The notes below the pieces were generated by a model that had not been told where the DNA came from, did no database searches, and saw only the letters and a program-made list of their open reading frames with translations. Position numbers and translations under genes: made by a program. Source: Apostichopus japonicus (Eukaryota; Echinodermata; Holothuroidea; Aspidochirotida; Stichopodidae). From it: a DNA stretch of 64,000 nt. Shown piece by piece: positions 1 through 12,208 of this stretch; the first letter of the stretch is position 1; the number at the start of each line of letters is the position of its first letter. Where the stretch lies: contig NC_092564.1 of assembly GCF_037975245.1 (NCBI RefSeq), positions 2,941,984-3,005,983 of the forward strand, in the 5' to 3' direction.

Positions 1-19
1 TATATTAATTTACAGTGTA

Positions 20-290
20 CACTGTAAAAACACTTGGGTCATTTTTTGACCCAAATTTGACCCAGCAACTTAGTGGAATCTCCACCAGCCCAGGTTTGGG
101 TCAATTTGACCAAGGATCTGTGTCATTTGACATCTGACCTAAAACTGGGTTATTTTGACCCATACGCTACTTTGACCCATATGCTACTTTGACCCAGCTT
201 TTGACCCAGTGGTTAGTGCAATCTCCACCAGCCCAGCAGATTGGGTCAAAAAAATTGACCACGTAAATGGGTCAAAGCTGAATTTACATT
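20..290. repeat. Subterminal array of GGGTCA/TGACCC motifs in the transposon's left end
   Basis: About ten copies of GGGTCA or its complement TGACCC lie in the first 270 bases of the element, in both orientations, with two longer internal copies of a CTCCACCAGCCCAG block (about 77-92 and 221-236). The right end holds only the terminal few copies (3539-3680), so the ends are asymmetric. Arrays of short subterminal motifs are typical transposase-binding regions. The hexamer also matches a nuclear-receptor half-site, which may be coincidence. Confidence 0.6.
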
Positions 291-1665
291 TGCAGTTGCA
301 GGAAGGCTATACAAGAAATGAAATAAGACTTCGATTCCTAAAGATAAATTAATTTATTCAAAACACAAAGTGGTGTTACAATAAAGCATGCAATTTCTTC
401 TATTTCACACATAATTATCGATATTCATTTTGTTTTATTCCAACTAGAGCATCATAGTAACAGTAAAAATCAGAGTAATGTGATAACCATAAAACTAAAC
501 AAACAATGAACGCAAGAACATAGGCTAAGGCTAATGTACCAATTGAGAATCATTGGAAACTAAGCAATGTTCTTTAAAATCCTGACATACTTAACTAAAA
601 CAACTGATCATTTTTATTCATGTGCACAAACTTTAGTTCACTGAGGAATATGTTCTGTACTACTTGAAAGACTTTAATTGTTGATCTCACAGCTAGGTTT
701 GCTGCAGTGTTTGTAATATTAAGTTAATCAAGACTGGAGCATGCACTCACTCTCTACTTGTATCCTTAGTCACTGTAGTAATTTGATTATTAGCTAGCAT
801 TTCTAATTGTTTTTAAAGAATATAAATAAACAACATTCCATAGTTATCAATTGTATAAAATGTTAGGTATACAAAGGAGACATGTAGTACATCAATGGTG
901 GCTGTAAGAAATCAAATATTTTGGAAAGCTCCATGTTTGGTGGGGGCTTTGTCATGGTCAAAAGTCAAAGACAATATCAAACATATTTTGCAGTGGGTTG
1001 GTGGGGCAAGACAAACCCTATGGCCAGCTGCCAATTAATAAAATCTTGCAAGCATATCCCAAAAGTGATAATTTCCTCAGTAGTTCTTGTACCAAAACAG
1101 CATTAGATTTGAATGAGGAAAAGCTGTTTATAACATACAGTACAAGACTTATAATCACTGAAAAGTCATCAATAAATGGAAACACTGTGAATAAATATTT
1201 TTGCACCACCAATATGTTACAATATGTATTAAATTTTCAGTTGCTCAGGCAAAAAATGTACATCAGTCATGCTTTTGGCTAGTTGTGCATGTATGGTGGA
1301 ACACTAGTTTTGCACCACTGCTTGTGAGGCAGTTCTGCTTCTTTAGTCCCTCTAAACTTAACAATAACAAATACCAATGAAACTTAAACCTTGTTCAAGG
1401 TAATATAACATGCAAACATAAATAGCAAACAACTTTGTCACATTATGTAAATTAAAAACCTCATGTAATCATCCCATCATGTTAATGACCATGAACTAAG
1501 TGTTAACCTAATGTTGCACTGCCCAAGGTTTACAGGAGATATGTTCATATCCCTTATATGTGTTTTGAGAAAATTATACGATATAAGGTTACAATGTATA
1601 AAAAAAAACAAATAAATCATATTAAACACTACTTTTGACAAAGTTGTTTACATACCTTTTTTCTC

Positions 1666-1995
1666 TTACTGACTACTTAAAAAAGCACGCAGGCTTCTTA
1701 CTGACGGGGATGTCGAAACCTTTCCTTTCCCTTCACTAACCTTAATGAGGAATTTGTGTATAAATTCCCAGGTTGTTTGACACTGGCAGGGGTAGGCTAT
1801 GTCAAACAAGTACAATGATTTGAAAGAAATATCAAAAGCTGCAATCAAATCTGTTGCTGGCAGAGCAACCCCTTTGATGATCACAAATGACTGAGTCGGA
1901 TACCTTCTATCACCAAATGCAAGGACGAATGGCTGCTTTCGAGTTCTATCTTGCTTAAGCTCATCTTCCATGAATTGAGGAAGATTGGTCCCAAC
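1666..1995 (-). CDS. Terminal exon of a SAMD3-like/uncharacterised aquatic-animal protein family, inside the transposon
   Basis: The minus-strand frame runs about 110 codons to a stop at 1666, from a good splice acceptor (pyrimidine tract, then AG at 1996-1997). The exon starts in phase 0 at 1995, upstream of the first Met at 1971. The peptide has the pattern QPFVLAFGD, then SFVIIKG, then DISFKSLYLFDIAYP, and ends PSVRSLRAFL. I recognise this as the C-terminal module of large, expanded, poorly characterised protein families in fish and marine invertebrates, often labelled sterile alpha motif domain-containing protein 3-like. That identification is from memory of family patterns, not a search. 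Function is unknown. The exon lies wholly within the transposon, so it is either a captured host exon or part of a gene the element normally carries. Reading frame and splice site are intact; no upstream exon is securely joined to it. Confidence 0.6.
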   Translation of the reverse strand, partial: VGTNLPQFMEDELKQDRTRKQPFVLAFGDRRYPTQSFVIIKGVALPATDLIAAFDISFKSLYLFDIAYPCQCQTTWEFIHKFLIKVSEGKGKVSTSPSVRSLRAFLSSQ

Positions 1996-2446
1996 CTTTG
2001 GAAGAAAGAAAATAAATTGCTGCTTTCAATGCACACTTAATTCTGTTGTCACTAATTTAAATAATTAGCAAATCTTTTCACTTGAATCATTACCATAGCA
2101 GATTTAAGATTCTGTTGACCTTAAATGATCTTGGACCTCCATGAAAAAATAGAGGGATCATCTACTCACAAAGGGCTACCTACATACTAAGTTTAAGGTT
2201 CAAGCAACTTAACTTGGCACCTGACTGTTATAAGTGAAAAATCATCATGACATTTTATGTGATTTAATTACATACCAGTAGGAATGACTGAGGATGTAGG
2301 AATATCAGTTACTTAGCCTACACAGTTAAAAGAAATTGACCAACATCCCTTACTAAGTATATTGTGTGTAGACTGTTCAAGATAATGGTATTAGTACCTT
2401 TTGGATCTGTTTTTATGTTGAACTTTACAGGTGTAGGCTTCTTTAC

Positions 2447-2571
2447 TTCTTTCGGTGTTGCTTCTTGTTTCTTAAAGGCATGGGATCGTTTTCGGGTAAT
2501 CTTTCCTCAAGATAGTCTGTAGCATAGCCTGTAGCAGGATGTTTCCCATGGGCTTTTGGGTACCATGCTAC
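2447..2571 (-). CDS. Possible upstream exon of the transposon-borne gene
   Basis: A minus-strand open frame of 125 nt lies between an acceptor-like AG (2572-2573) and a donor-like GTAAAG (2441-2446). It encodes a hydrophilic peptide containing HPATGYATDYLEERLPENDP and ending in a basic run. It precedes the exon at 1666-1995 in the direction of transcription. Its phase at the donor (two bases left over) does not match the phase-0 start of the downstream exon, so one boundary is wrong or an exon is missing. I do not recognise the peptide with certainty. Confidence 0.25.
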
Positions 2572-3690
2572 CTATAGTCCACAGATAAAAATAGGACATA
2601 TATAGTTAACTTCAACTGTTCAATTACACCGACTATATTCTTGGCAAAGACTGTTTGTTGGAGTATATCATATTTTACTGCAGTGGCATAACCAGTAGGG
2701 GAAAAAGCCCCCAATTGGTCACCCCCATCTCCCCCAAATTGACATACAAGTAAATTAGTAAGATAGAAATGATGAACCATTTTACATCTTTTCCACCCCT
2801 TAAATACAAAAATTTTATCCCTCCCCTTACACCCCTTCCCCATATCTTGTCCCCTCCCCTTGCACAGACTCCTTGCTACCCTTCAGCTCTCCCCACCCCC
2901 ACTAAAAAGTCTGATTATACTACTGTTTTACTACATTTAATAGCACACTGTTAACTCTCTGTTCAGCAAGATAGCTATTAACAAGTAACATTATACTAGT
3001 CTTAGCCTCTAACGTTATATTTAGTTAAACTTATGTAGTGAGGTTAGGCCTATGCTTTATCAAAGACCAAACGTTAGGTCTAACATTACAGCTATCTATG
3101 TATCAGTATCACTATCACTGTATCTGGGTAATTATGGGCTTGTCTGAACCACGGCGCTCGCAGCACTAGTAACATGTTACTGACTTAGGCCTAGCCTATC
3201 ATCATATCTACAATGGCATACTATCATATAGTATTTAACTAATTAACGTTGCGAGCGCCTGTGGCCTGAACTAGTCAGCATACTTTGGCGTATATTTACC
3301 TTTGAATATTGGTATTTACATTGGCAAACCCCAGTCATCAAGGATGGAACTAACAAACGTGTCCATTTTCAGACCCCATCAAAGTTTTTGATTCAACAAA
3401 GACTGCCTTCTTGGTCCTGACTTTATGGTTTGTAGATTTGTGTGACGGTGTTCAGCTGTTGTCTACGAAAGGCGTCATGCAAAAACGCTGAAAGTGGTCA
3501 CATGACATAACTTATCCAATGAGAAAAGTCTTTGAGAATGACCCAGTGCAAAAAGTCAAACTTTCATCGAGCTATTTCACAATTTCAAACAATCTTGCGT
3601 AATAACTCAACCAATACGACCCATTTCTGGGTACAGTATGGCTGACTCAGCAGATGGGTCACACAAAATGACCCAGGTGTTTTTACAGTG

Positions 3691-6513
3691 TATACAACCT
3701 AGCAGTTGAAAATTCTTCAATGTTTTTTTGAAATTTTAGTATCTAGTCACTCTTCATTTTAGCAATATTTGACCGAGGTTTACCCCTCCCTGTAGACCCC
3801 TCCCAGGACGACAACATGTTTACCCCTCCACCCCCTCCACCCCTTTAAACATATACATGTGCAAAGTTTGCCAGTCAGATTACGAGAAACCGAAAGATAA
3901 CCAATTCAATTTGGCATATATATAGAAGCCTATAACCTGAATGAGCCGATGAGAACATGGGGAACTGGAGGGGGACAATTACTAGTACATATGACAATTT
4001 CGCCCAAAAGAAGCTCGAGAGACTGACAAATGCCAATTCTTTCTAAAACTATAAATATGCCAAACATCTATTAAGTTATTAAAGGTAGGAATACGTACAC
4101 ATGGTTCAAATTTTTGTTTCTAACATAACGTTTATCATGGCTGAACTAATAAGTGTATATGGGAGGTGACCATTGGAAGTCAAAGGTCATTGTGAGATAT
4201 CACGTAATATATGAATCCATTGGCATGACATTTCAGCGTGTGACAAATCGGATGCAATTTATTGGCTTCCATATTGTCCCTCTGTTTCCTGGTCTCATCC
4301 CAGAATACAATCTTGCCCACTGACAAATAGGGTACGCTTTGTCCTTTGTGTTTTTTTCTTTGTCAAGTGATTGTGTGGGAGATTTGAAGCAAATATTATT
4401 CATCGAACAGTATGTAATCAGTTTATACATATTGGCATGTCGTTGTTATTACTTGCAACTGCACAACTCGTTCTATATTGTCCGATCTCAAGAAGAAGAT
4501 GTGGTTTACAGTAGCCAGCTGGCTTATTTGCTCCGCGTGTTACATTTAAAAGGGCATAATATAGAAAATACTAAGCTTTAACATGATGGGTAAGTTCCAT
4601 ACTTTAGTCTGTAATTATCTCTTATAATAAACTAGCTGGCCACCTCACACTCCTTGAGGTGGTACTATACTGAACTGAAAATCGGTCGCCTGGGTATGTT
4701 GCATATGCAGATTTGTTGAAAATGAGTGGTATTAAAATGACAAAGTGGCCGACACCGTCAAACCATGCATGCATATTGGATAACACACTCTCAAATTTTA
4801 TATTATATTAATCAATCTGTGACTATATAGAACCCTGGCCAGCTATGTTGCTTCAGTCACCATCCTTTCTTGGCAGAATGAGAAGTATAGATTGGTTGCA
4901 TGTTTCCATTGAATAAACGTACTTCCTTTGCATGTTATATAGGTTTCTATAGCCTGCAGCAATAGTAACCCGTTAAACTCGCTGTTTACAGTCTGTGACG
5001 ATGAACTATAGACAAATGAATAATCTCATTATACCCCTGCAGTCTAATTCAGGTGTGCTATACTCCATATAGAGTCTATATGTCAATCCGCACAAGTGTT
5101 CTCCGTCAGGAAAAGTGCCAAAAAAAGCAACAGAAGAACATTTTTCTTGATATATTATCAATCAGGATCTATTTTGGGGGGAGGGGGTTGGGGGGTCAGG
5201 GGGATTGGATGTTGATGAGCATGAATGGAATTACATGTAGCGCAAAAATTGGGAGAATTGAGGCAATGTTTGAGCCACTGTAATATCTTCCCAAGAGTAG
5301 TACACGAAAATTGCTAACTGGTGATTACAAAGAGGCCTTTTTCAGAAGTGACGAAAACTTTGGGCTCTCGTAGCTAAAAATCTACAAGGTCATGTAAGAT
5401 ACGGATGTTGAAGTTGCTATGCCAACGTGTCAGCAATCCAGGGAGGGGTATAGGATTAACTAGTGAGAACTGCTACAAGAGCTTAGATAACCACATTACT
5501 TTGACGGTCTGTTTGTAATTCAATGAGGTATTTACTTGGAGTATGCTACCTTCAACCGGACCGTCTGCGAATGTAGCTATATGTCACTGATATGCATTGA
5601 GTACATTGACCTCCTTAAAGACATTACTTGTTTTCACTACAGGCCCCAGTAGAAGTATTGTGATATAAACCACGTTAAATATACCAATCTGTCTTTACAA
5701 TATTAAAACTGTATCAGAGCTTTTGATATGAAACATGATGACTTGTCAAATGGCTGTCAAATTCAAATTCAATCTTACCAGTTTTGTATAATAGGCAAAC
5801 AGTCCAAAGAATTGACCGGCTATAACCCCTTTTCAAGAAAAGTAACCGGTTAAACAGACAAAATTAAACCGGTTCACGATGTTTTTCACAAGAGAACACA
5901 GTTTTTGGTTCCTTTGTATACTACTTTGATTTTCCAGGACTACCTGACCATATAGCAATGGTGTTTTTATCTGGGGTTTTTTTCTTTCTGTCCCTCTCTG
6001 TAGATCAATATCCGATCCAGTGTACTGAAGATATTGGTAAGAACATTCTTTTGTTATAGTTGATATTTTGTTTTCGTGTGGCTTAACACAAATGTTTACA
6101 GTTGGATCAAATTGATACCAACAATAGCGGATAGTAAATGTAATTTTTCGATTTTATTCATTTTAATCCGATTATTTTTTCACTAATGGGAGTACTCAAC
6201 TGTTTGGTTAGATTTATTAGTCTTTATTTTATGTCGCGGCCTTTTGTCTATTTCCCTTGCTAGAATTATAATTAACAGCTAATCGATAAAAAAGAAAATC
6301 GTATTGTAATTTCGAGCAAGGGCGCAACCACGTATACATATGCACAAGTTAACCCCGCCCACCCAATCACATACACACCTGTCACCAGAAGAATAAACCG
6401 CGGAGGCTCAGCTTCCGACTCCCCACCCCGACACGCACACGCAGACAAGATATTAAAACAAAATACAACGTATAGTGCAATAAATATATATATATATATA
6501 TTAATTTACAGTG
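3691..6513. repeat. 3-kb tandem repeat, unit A
   Basis: Unit A starts with TATACAACCTAGCAGTTG and ends with an (AT)n run plus ATTAATTTACAGTG at 6483-6513. Unit B repeats it in the same order with small differences. Unit A is about 2.8 kb because it lacks a roughly 240-bp stretch present in B and C (7066-7302): its sequence passes directly from TTTCAGCG to TGTGACAAATCGG near 4238. The unit contains no convincing long gene. Short open frames (for example 4339-4581) are conserved only because the DNA is duplicated. A 33-nt exon-like block is listed separately. Confidence 0.9.
6004..6036 (+). other. Candidate 33-nt micro-exon in unit A
   Basis: A strong polypyrimidine tract ending TCTCTGTAG (5970-6003) is followed by 33 nt open in all three frames and then the donor GTAAGA (6037-6042). 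One frame reads QYPIQCTEDI, which looks like part of a secreted protein, but I cannot name it. The length keeps phase (11 codons). Confidence 0.3.
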
Positions 6514-9510
6514 TATACAACCTAGCAGTTGAAAATTCTTCAATGTGTTTTTTGAAATTTTAGTATCTAGTCACTCTTCATTTTAGTAATATTTGACCGA
6601 GGTTTACCCCTCCCTGTAGACCCCTCCCTTGACGACAACATGTTTACCCCCCCCCCCGCCCCTCCACCCCTTTAAATATATACATGTGCAAAGTTTGCCA
6701 GTCAGATTACGAGAAACCGAAAGATAACCAATTCAATTTGGCATATATATAGAAGCCTATAACCTGAATGAGCCGATGAGAACATGGGAAACTGGAGGGG
6801 GACAATTACTAGTACATATGACAATTTCGTCCAAAAGAAGCTCGAGAGACTGACAAATGCCAATTCTTTCTAAAACTATAAATATGCCAATCATCTATTA
6901 AGTTATTAAAGGTAGGAATACGTACACATGGTTCAAAGTTTTGTTTCTAACATAACGTTTATCATGGCTGAACTAATAAGTGTATATGGGAGGTGACCAT
7001 TAGAAGTCAAAGGTCATTGTGAGATATCACGTAATATATGAATCCATTGGCATGACATTTCAGCGTCAGACCGCCGATGACTGCATACTTACTATAACAG
7101 CTCTTTACACATGATGGTACAGTTTAACTTAACTGGTTGTAAAGAATGTAACTTAATACTCCGTTTCTCCCATTCACGTGGTTACAAACGACTAACAAGA
7201 ATTACTTGATTGATAAGGAAGTCATTCTTTTTACAACTTTCAGAGACTCCGCGTGCTTATATTTTAACCATTTTTAAGGATAGGGCCTATAACAGGAAAA
7301 TGTGTGACAAATCGGATGCAATTTATTGGCTTCCATATTGTCCCTCTGTTTCCTGGTCACATCCCAAGAATACAATCTTGCCCACTGACAAATAGGGTAC
7401 GCTTTGTCCTTTGTGTTTTTTTCTTTGTCAAGTGATTGTGTGGGAGATTTGAAGCAAATATTATTCATCGAACAGTATGTAATCAGTTTATACATATTGG
7501 CATGTCGTTGTTATTACTTGCAACTGCACAACTCGTTCTATATTGTCCGAACTCAAGAAGAAGATGTGGTTTACAGTAGCCAGCTGGCTTATTTGCTCCG
7601 CGTGTTACATTTTAAAGGGCATAATATGGAAAATACTAAGCTTAACATGATGGGTATAAGTTCCATACTTTAGTCTGCAATTATCTCTTATAATAAACTA
7701 GCTGGCCACCTCACACTCCTTGAGGTGGTACTGTACTGAAAATCGGTCGAGTATGTTGCATATGCAGATTTGTTGAAAATGAGTGGGTATCAAAATGATA
7801 AAATGGCCGACACCGTCAAACCATGCATGCATATTGGATAACACACTCTCAAAGTTTATATTTTATTAATCAATCTGTGACTATAGAACCCTGGCCAGCT
7901 ATGTTGCTTCAGTCGCCATCATTCAGTCTTGGCAGAATGAGAAGTATAGATTGGTTGCATGTTTCCATTGAATAAACGTACTTCCTTTGCATGTTATAGG
8001 TTTCTATAACCTGCAGCAATAGAAACCCGTTAAACTCGCTGTTTACAGTCTGTGGTGATGAACTAGACAACTGAATAATCTCATTATACCCCTGCAGTCT
8101 AATTCAGGTGTGCTAGTCTATATGTCAATCCGCACAAGTGTTCTCCGTCAGGAAAAGTGCTACCAAGCAACAGAAGAACATTTTTCTTGATATATTATCA
8201 ATCAGGATCTATTTGGGGGAGGGGGTTTGGGGGGTCAATGTGATTGGATGTTGATGAGCATGAATGGAATTACATGTAGCGCAAAAATTGGGAGAATTGA
8301 GGCAATGTTTGAACCACTATCATGTCTTCCCAAGAGTAGCACACGAAAATTGCTAACTGGTGATTACAAAGTGGCCTTTTTCAGAAGTGACGAAAACTTT
8401 GGGCACTCGTAGCTAAAATCTACAAGGTCATGTAAGATACGGATGTTGAAGTTGCTATGAATGGCCAACGTGTCAGCAATCCAGGGAAGGGTTATAGGAT
8501 TAACTAGTGAGAACTGCTACAAGAGCTTAGATAACCACATTACTTTGACGGTCTGTTTGTAATTCAATGAGGTATTTACTGACAGCCTGCGAATGTAGCT
8601 ATATGTCACTGATATGCATGGAGAAAATTGACCTCATTAAAGACGTTTCTTGTTTTCACTACAGGCCCCAGTAGAAGTATTGTGGTATAAACCTCGTTAA
8701 ATATACCAATCTGTCTTTACAATATTAAAACTGTATAAAAGCTTTCAAAGTATACATGAAGACATGTAAAAGTCCTGTCAAATTCAAATTTCAATCTTAC
8801 CAGTTTTATATAATAGACTAACAGTCCAAAGATTTGACCAGCTATAACCGCTTTACAAGAATAGTAACCGTTTAAACAGACAAAATTAAACCGGTTTACG
8901 ATGTTTTTTACATGAGAGTACACATTTTTTGGTTCCTTTATATTTTACTACTTTGATTTTCCAGGACTACCTGACCATATAGCAATGGTGTTTTTATCTG
9001 GGGTTTTTTTCTTTCTGTCCCTCTCTGTAGATCAATATCCGATCCAGTGTACTGAAGATATTGGTAAGAACATTCTTTTGTTATAGTTGATATTTTGTTT
9101 TCGTGTGGCTTAACACAAATGTTTACAGTTGGATCAAATTGATACCAACAATAGCGGATAGTACATGTAATTTTTCGATTTTTTTTTTTCATTTGAATCC
9201 GATTATTGTTTCACTAATGGGAGTACTCAACTGTTTGGTTAGATTTATTAGTGGTTATTTGATGTAGAGGCCTGTTATCTATTTCCCTTGCTAGAATTAT
9301 AATTAACAGCTAATCGATAAAAAAGAAAATCGTATTGTAATTTCGAACAGGGGCGCAACCACGTATACATATACACAAGTTAGCCCCGCCCGCCCAATCA
9401 CATACACACCTGTCACCAGAAGAATAAACCGCGGAGGCTCAGCTTCCGACTCCCCACCCCGACACGCACACGCAGACAAGATATTAAAACAAAATACAAC
9501 GTATAGTGCA

Positions 9511-9541
<31 letters not shown>

Positions 9542-9550
9542 TTTACAGTG
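6514..9550. repeat. 3-kb tandem repeat, unit B (full length)
   Basis: This is the most complete unit, 3037 bp. It is nearly identical to A along its length, with scattered substitutions and short indels, and ends in the same (AT)n-ATTAATTTACAGTG junction (9511-9550). The first 18 bases of the window are the same junction, so at least one further unit probably lies upstream of the window. Confidence 0.92.
9031..9063 (+). other. Candidate 33-nt micro-exon in unit B
   Basis: This block and both splice-like signals are identical to the copy at 6004-6036, while surrounding bases differ in places (for example 5900-5945 against 8905-8945). It could be selection or just recent duplication. Confidence 0.3.
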
Positions 9551-10418
9551 TATACAACCTAGCAGTTGAAAATTTTTAAATTTTTTTTTTGAAATTTTAG
9601 TATCTAGTCACTCTTCATTTTAGCAATATTTAACCGAGGTTTACCCCTCCCTGTAGACCCCTCCCAGGACGACAACATGTTTACCCCCACCCCACCCCTC
9701 CACCCCTTTAAACATATACATGTGCAAAGTTTGCCAGTCAGATTACGAGAAACCGAAAGATAACCAATTCAATTTGGCATATATATAGAAACTATAGAAC
9801 CTGAATGAGCCGATGAGAACATGGGAAACTGGAGGGGGACAATTACTAGTACATATGACAATTTCGTCCAAAAGAAGCTCGAGAGACTGACAAATGCCAA
9901 TTCTTTCTAAAACTATAAATATGCCAAACATCTATTAAGTTATTAGAGGTAGGAATACGTACACATGGTTCAAAGTTTTGTTTCTAACATAACGTTTATC
10001 ATGGCTGAACTAATAAGTGTATGTGGGAGGTGACCATTGGAAGTCAAAGGTCATTGTGAGATATCACGTAATATATGAATCCATTGGCATGACATTTCAG
10101 CGTCAGACCGACGATGACTGCATAATTACTATAACAGCTCTTTACACATGATGGTACAGTTTAACTTAACTTGTAGTAAAGAATGTAACTTAATACTCCG
10201 TTTCTCCCATTCACGTGGTTACAAACGACTAACAAGAATTACTTGATAGATAAGGAAGTCATTCTTTTTAAAACTTTCAGAGGCTCTGCGTGCTTATATT
10301 TTAACTATTTTTAAGGGTATAACAGGAAAATGTGTGACAAATCGGATGCAATTTATTGGCTTCCATATTGTCCTTCTGTTTCATGGTTACATCCTAGGAT
10401 TTAATCTTGCCCACAGAG
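9551..10418. repeat. 3-kb tandem repeat, unit C, truncated
   Basis: Unit C follows B for about 870 bp, including the 240-bp block missing from A, then stops within the AATCTTGCCCAC segment where a hAT-like end begins at 10419. The expected continuation of the unit is not found to the right of that element. The array is therefore broken here by more than a simple insertion, or the remainder has diverged or been deleted. Confidence 0.85.
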
Positions 10419-12208
10419 CAGGGCGGACTGGGTCTTAAAACCGGCCCGGGCATTTTTCACCTAGACCGGGCCATTATTTGTTGAAATGTTACTTCTTATA
10501 TGGGTGATCGCCGTCCTGGAGGATCGGTCTAAGGATTATGTCCCTCCCCATTGAGATTTTATTGAAGTTTAGGAATGCCTAGATGCAAAATGGTACTTTA
10601 TTTCTCAATTTGTAGGTTACAATATTTATATACTAGGAAATCATGATTTTCTATAGGGTAGTCCCCTATACTTACACACACTTTTGTCGCCCTATTCAAT
10701 TAGTGTGGGGATCTATTTCGCGAAATCGGTAAACCGGGGACAAATACTCAAAGTCGTCAACTAACCTTCGTATTATATTTGATAACCAAACACCCTACTG
10801 TATGTGGGTTATTTTTATTCATACATAATCTCGCAGGACTTAGCCACTGAGTGATATCCAAATAATCTAATCAGATTTTACCTTTTTTTACTTCGTTTTC
10901 TGGAGGACGAGGTGCATATTAATAAAATCTGTATTCTCTGCCAATGCTATGTAAATGTCGAATGCATTGGTCACCGTACTTGTATATCTTGTCGTAAAAA
11001 TATTAGCACAGACGGGTTGCCAATATCACGTTCTTTTGTTACGAACTAACAGGACTAACTATCATGGTGATTTCATGAGCTGATTCCCACAGTTAAAAAT
11101 ATATTTCTACTCAGCCCGTCTGTATGCTATTAACTACTGTGAAAATGGGCTGTAATTTTTTTACCAGACTCCCCAGCCCACCGGCCTACCAGCCCACCGG
11201 GCAATGCCCAAAAGCCCGTGTCAGTGGCGGCGGAACCGGGGGGGCTTGGGGGGGCTCAGCCCCCCCAATGAAAAAGTTGAGGAGGCAAATGCGGCATGAT
11301 AAGCCCCCCCCCCCCAATATTTACCAAGGCTCCGAAACGTGCATCTGTCCAATGCACGCGTATACTATATAGGTGTAATAATCTTAGTAAATGCTGGGGG
11401 GACCCTCGGCCCGTCCCCTGGCTATAGACCACATTGTCACCCCAACCGCGTCCGATGGGATAGTGGGATGGTGGTGGTCTGGGTAAGGAATCACAAAAGG
11501 GGTGGGGTGGGGTGGGGTAGGGTGGGAGTGGTGGGGAGCAGGGCGAACATGGGGGGGGGGGTAAATAAGAGTAATAAGCTAAACGCTACACTCATCAAAA
11601 TTTGCGTTTACACTACGAGTACACGCAAGGCGTGGAACATGGCTCTATGTTTAAACGCAATCAATTATAAACGAACAAAACCACGATATTAGCATTTCAC
11701 CTATACTATATAGGGTACATGCATTCGTGACAGTGCTTGGTTCATAGAAATTTGTTGGCAACTGCACATGGTTTTGGAATTACCCATTTGTTGACATTAA
11801 GAAATGCTTTCTGTTTTTTCTTATGACATTTATTTAATTATTGCATTTAATTGCAAGTAGTAATTTACTACACTCAAAAACGTCTTTGCGAGTACACTAC
11901 GAGTAATAGCTACTCTCTAAAAACACCATCGAATGTACAAATTACAATGTTTTTACAGATTTTTACGTGCAATCTGAGAAATTGCAGGCTTGAGACCCAT
12001 ATTTTAGGGCTAGGTAATCGCAGTATAAAACACTCGGGAAGTGCCGTTTCCGGCCATCTGGGGGTTTGAAAAACCCAAAATTTTCTTGTACGCTCCGTGC
12101 CAACCGATGGTGGCGCTCCGCTTAGATAGTCTCCACACATTAGCCCCCCCCCCCCCCAATAATTTTCCCGTTCCGCCGCGCCTGGCCCGTGTTGCCAGTC
12201 CGCCACTG
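10419..12208. mobile_element. Outer hAT-like element with CAGKGGCGGACTGG-type ends
   Basis: The left end begins CAGGGCGGACTGGG and the right end, reverse-complemented, begins CAGTGGCGGACTGG. Both are followed by GGCCCGGG-like and GGGC-rich sequence. CAGTGGCG-type termini are characteristic of hAT elements. The flanking octamers (10411-10418 and 12209-12216) match only partly, so the duplication is not clean. About 0.83 kb belongs to this element; the rest is the nested insertion at 11222-12184. No transposase is seen. Confidence 0.55.
11222..12184. mobile_element. Nested hAT element (963 bp) with perfect 8-bp target duplication
   Basis: The ends are CAGTGGCGGCGGAAC and (reverse complement) CAGGCGCGGCGGAAC. 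The flanking octamer GCCCGTGT is present on both sides (11214-11221 and 12185-12192), which is decisive for a hAT-type insertion. The interior has long C and G runs next to the ends and an AT-rich core. No transposase frame was found, so it is non-autonomous. Confidence 0.85.

Larger units (their letters stand above)
20..3690. mobile_element. TA-flanked DNA transposon with inverted ends, about 3.67 kb
   Basis: The left end reads CACTGTAAAAACAC followed by a TGGGTCA...TGACCCA hairpin. The right end is its reverse complement, with about 30 of the outer 36 bases matching. The flanking dinucleotide TA occurs on both sides (18-19 and 3691-3692). The same locus without the insertion can be read at the unit A/B junction (6501-6520) and the unit B/C junction (9539-9558), which carry a single TA at that point. 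That makes the boundaries strong. A TA duplication with CACTG-type ends fits several TA-targeting DNA transposon groups; I cannot assign a superfamily because no transposase is visible. The element is therefore probably non-autonomous. It contains a coding exon on the minus strand. Confidence 0.82.

Noticed and set aside
3777-3846. C-rich ACCCCTCC tract as a telomere-like or G-quadruplex element
   Set aside because: It is part of every 3-kb unit and varies freely in length between copies; no telomeric periodicity.
4339-4581. Open frame conserved between tandem units (also 7404-7673)
   Set aside because: Conservation is no greater than that of the surrounding duplicated DNA, and unit C does not preserve it.
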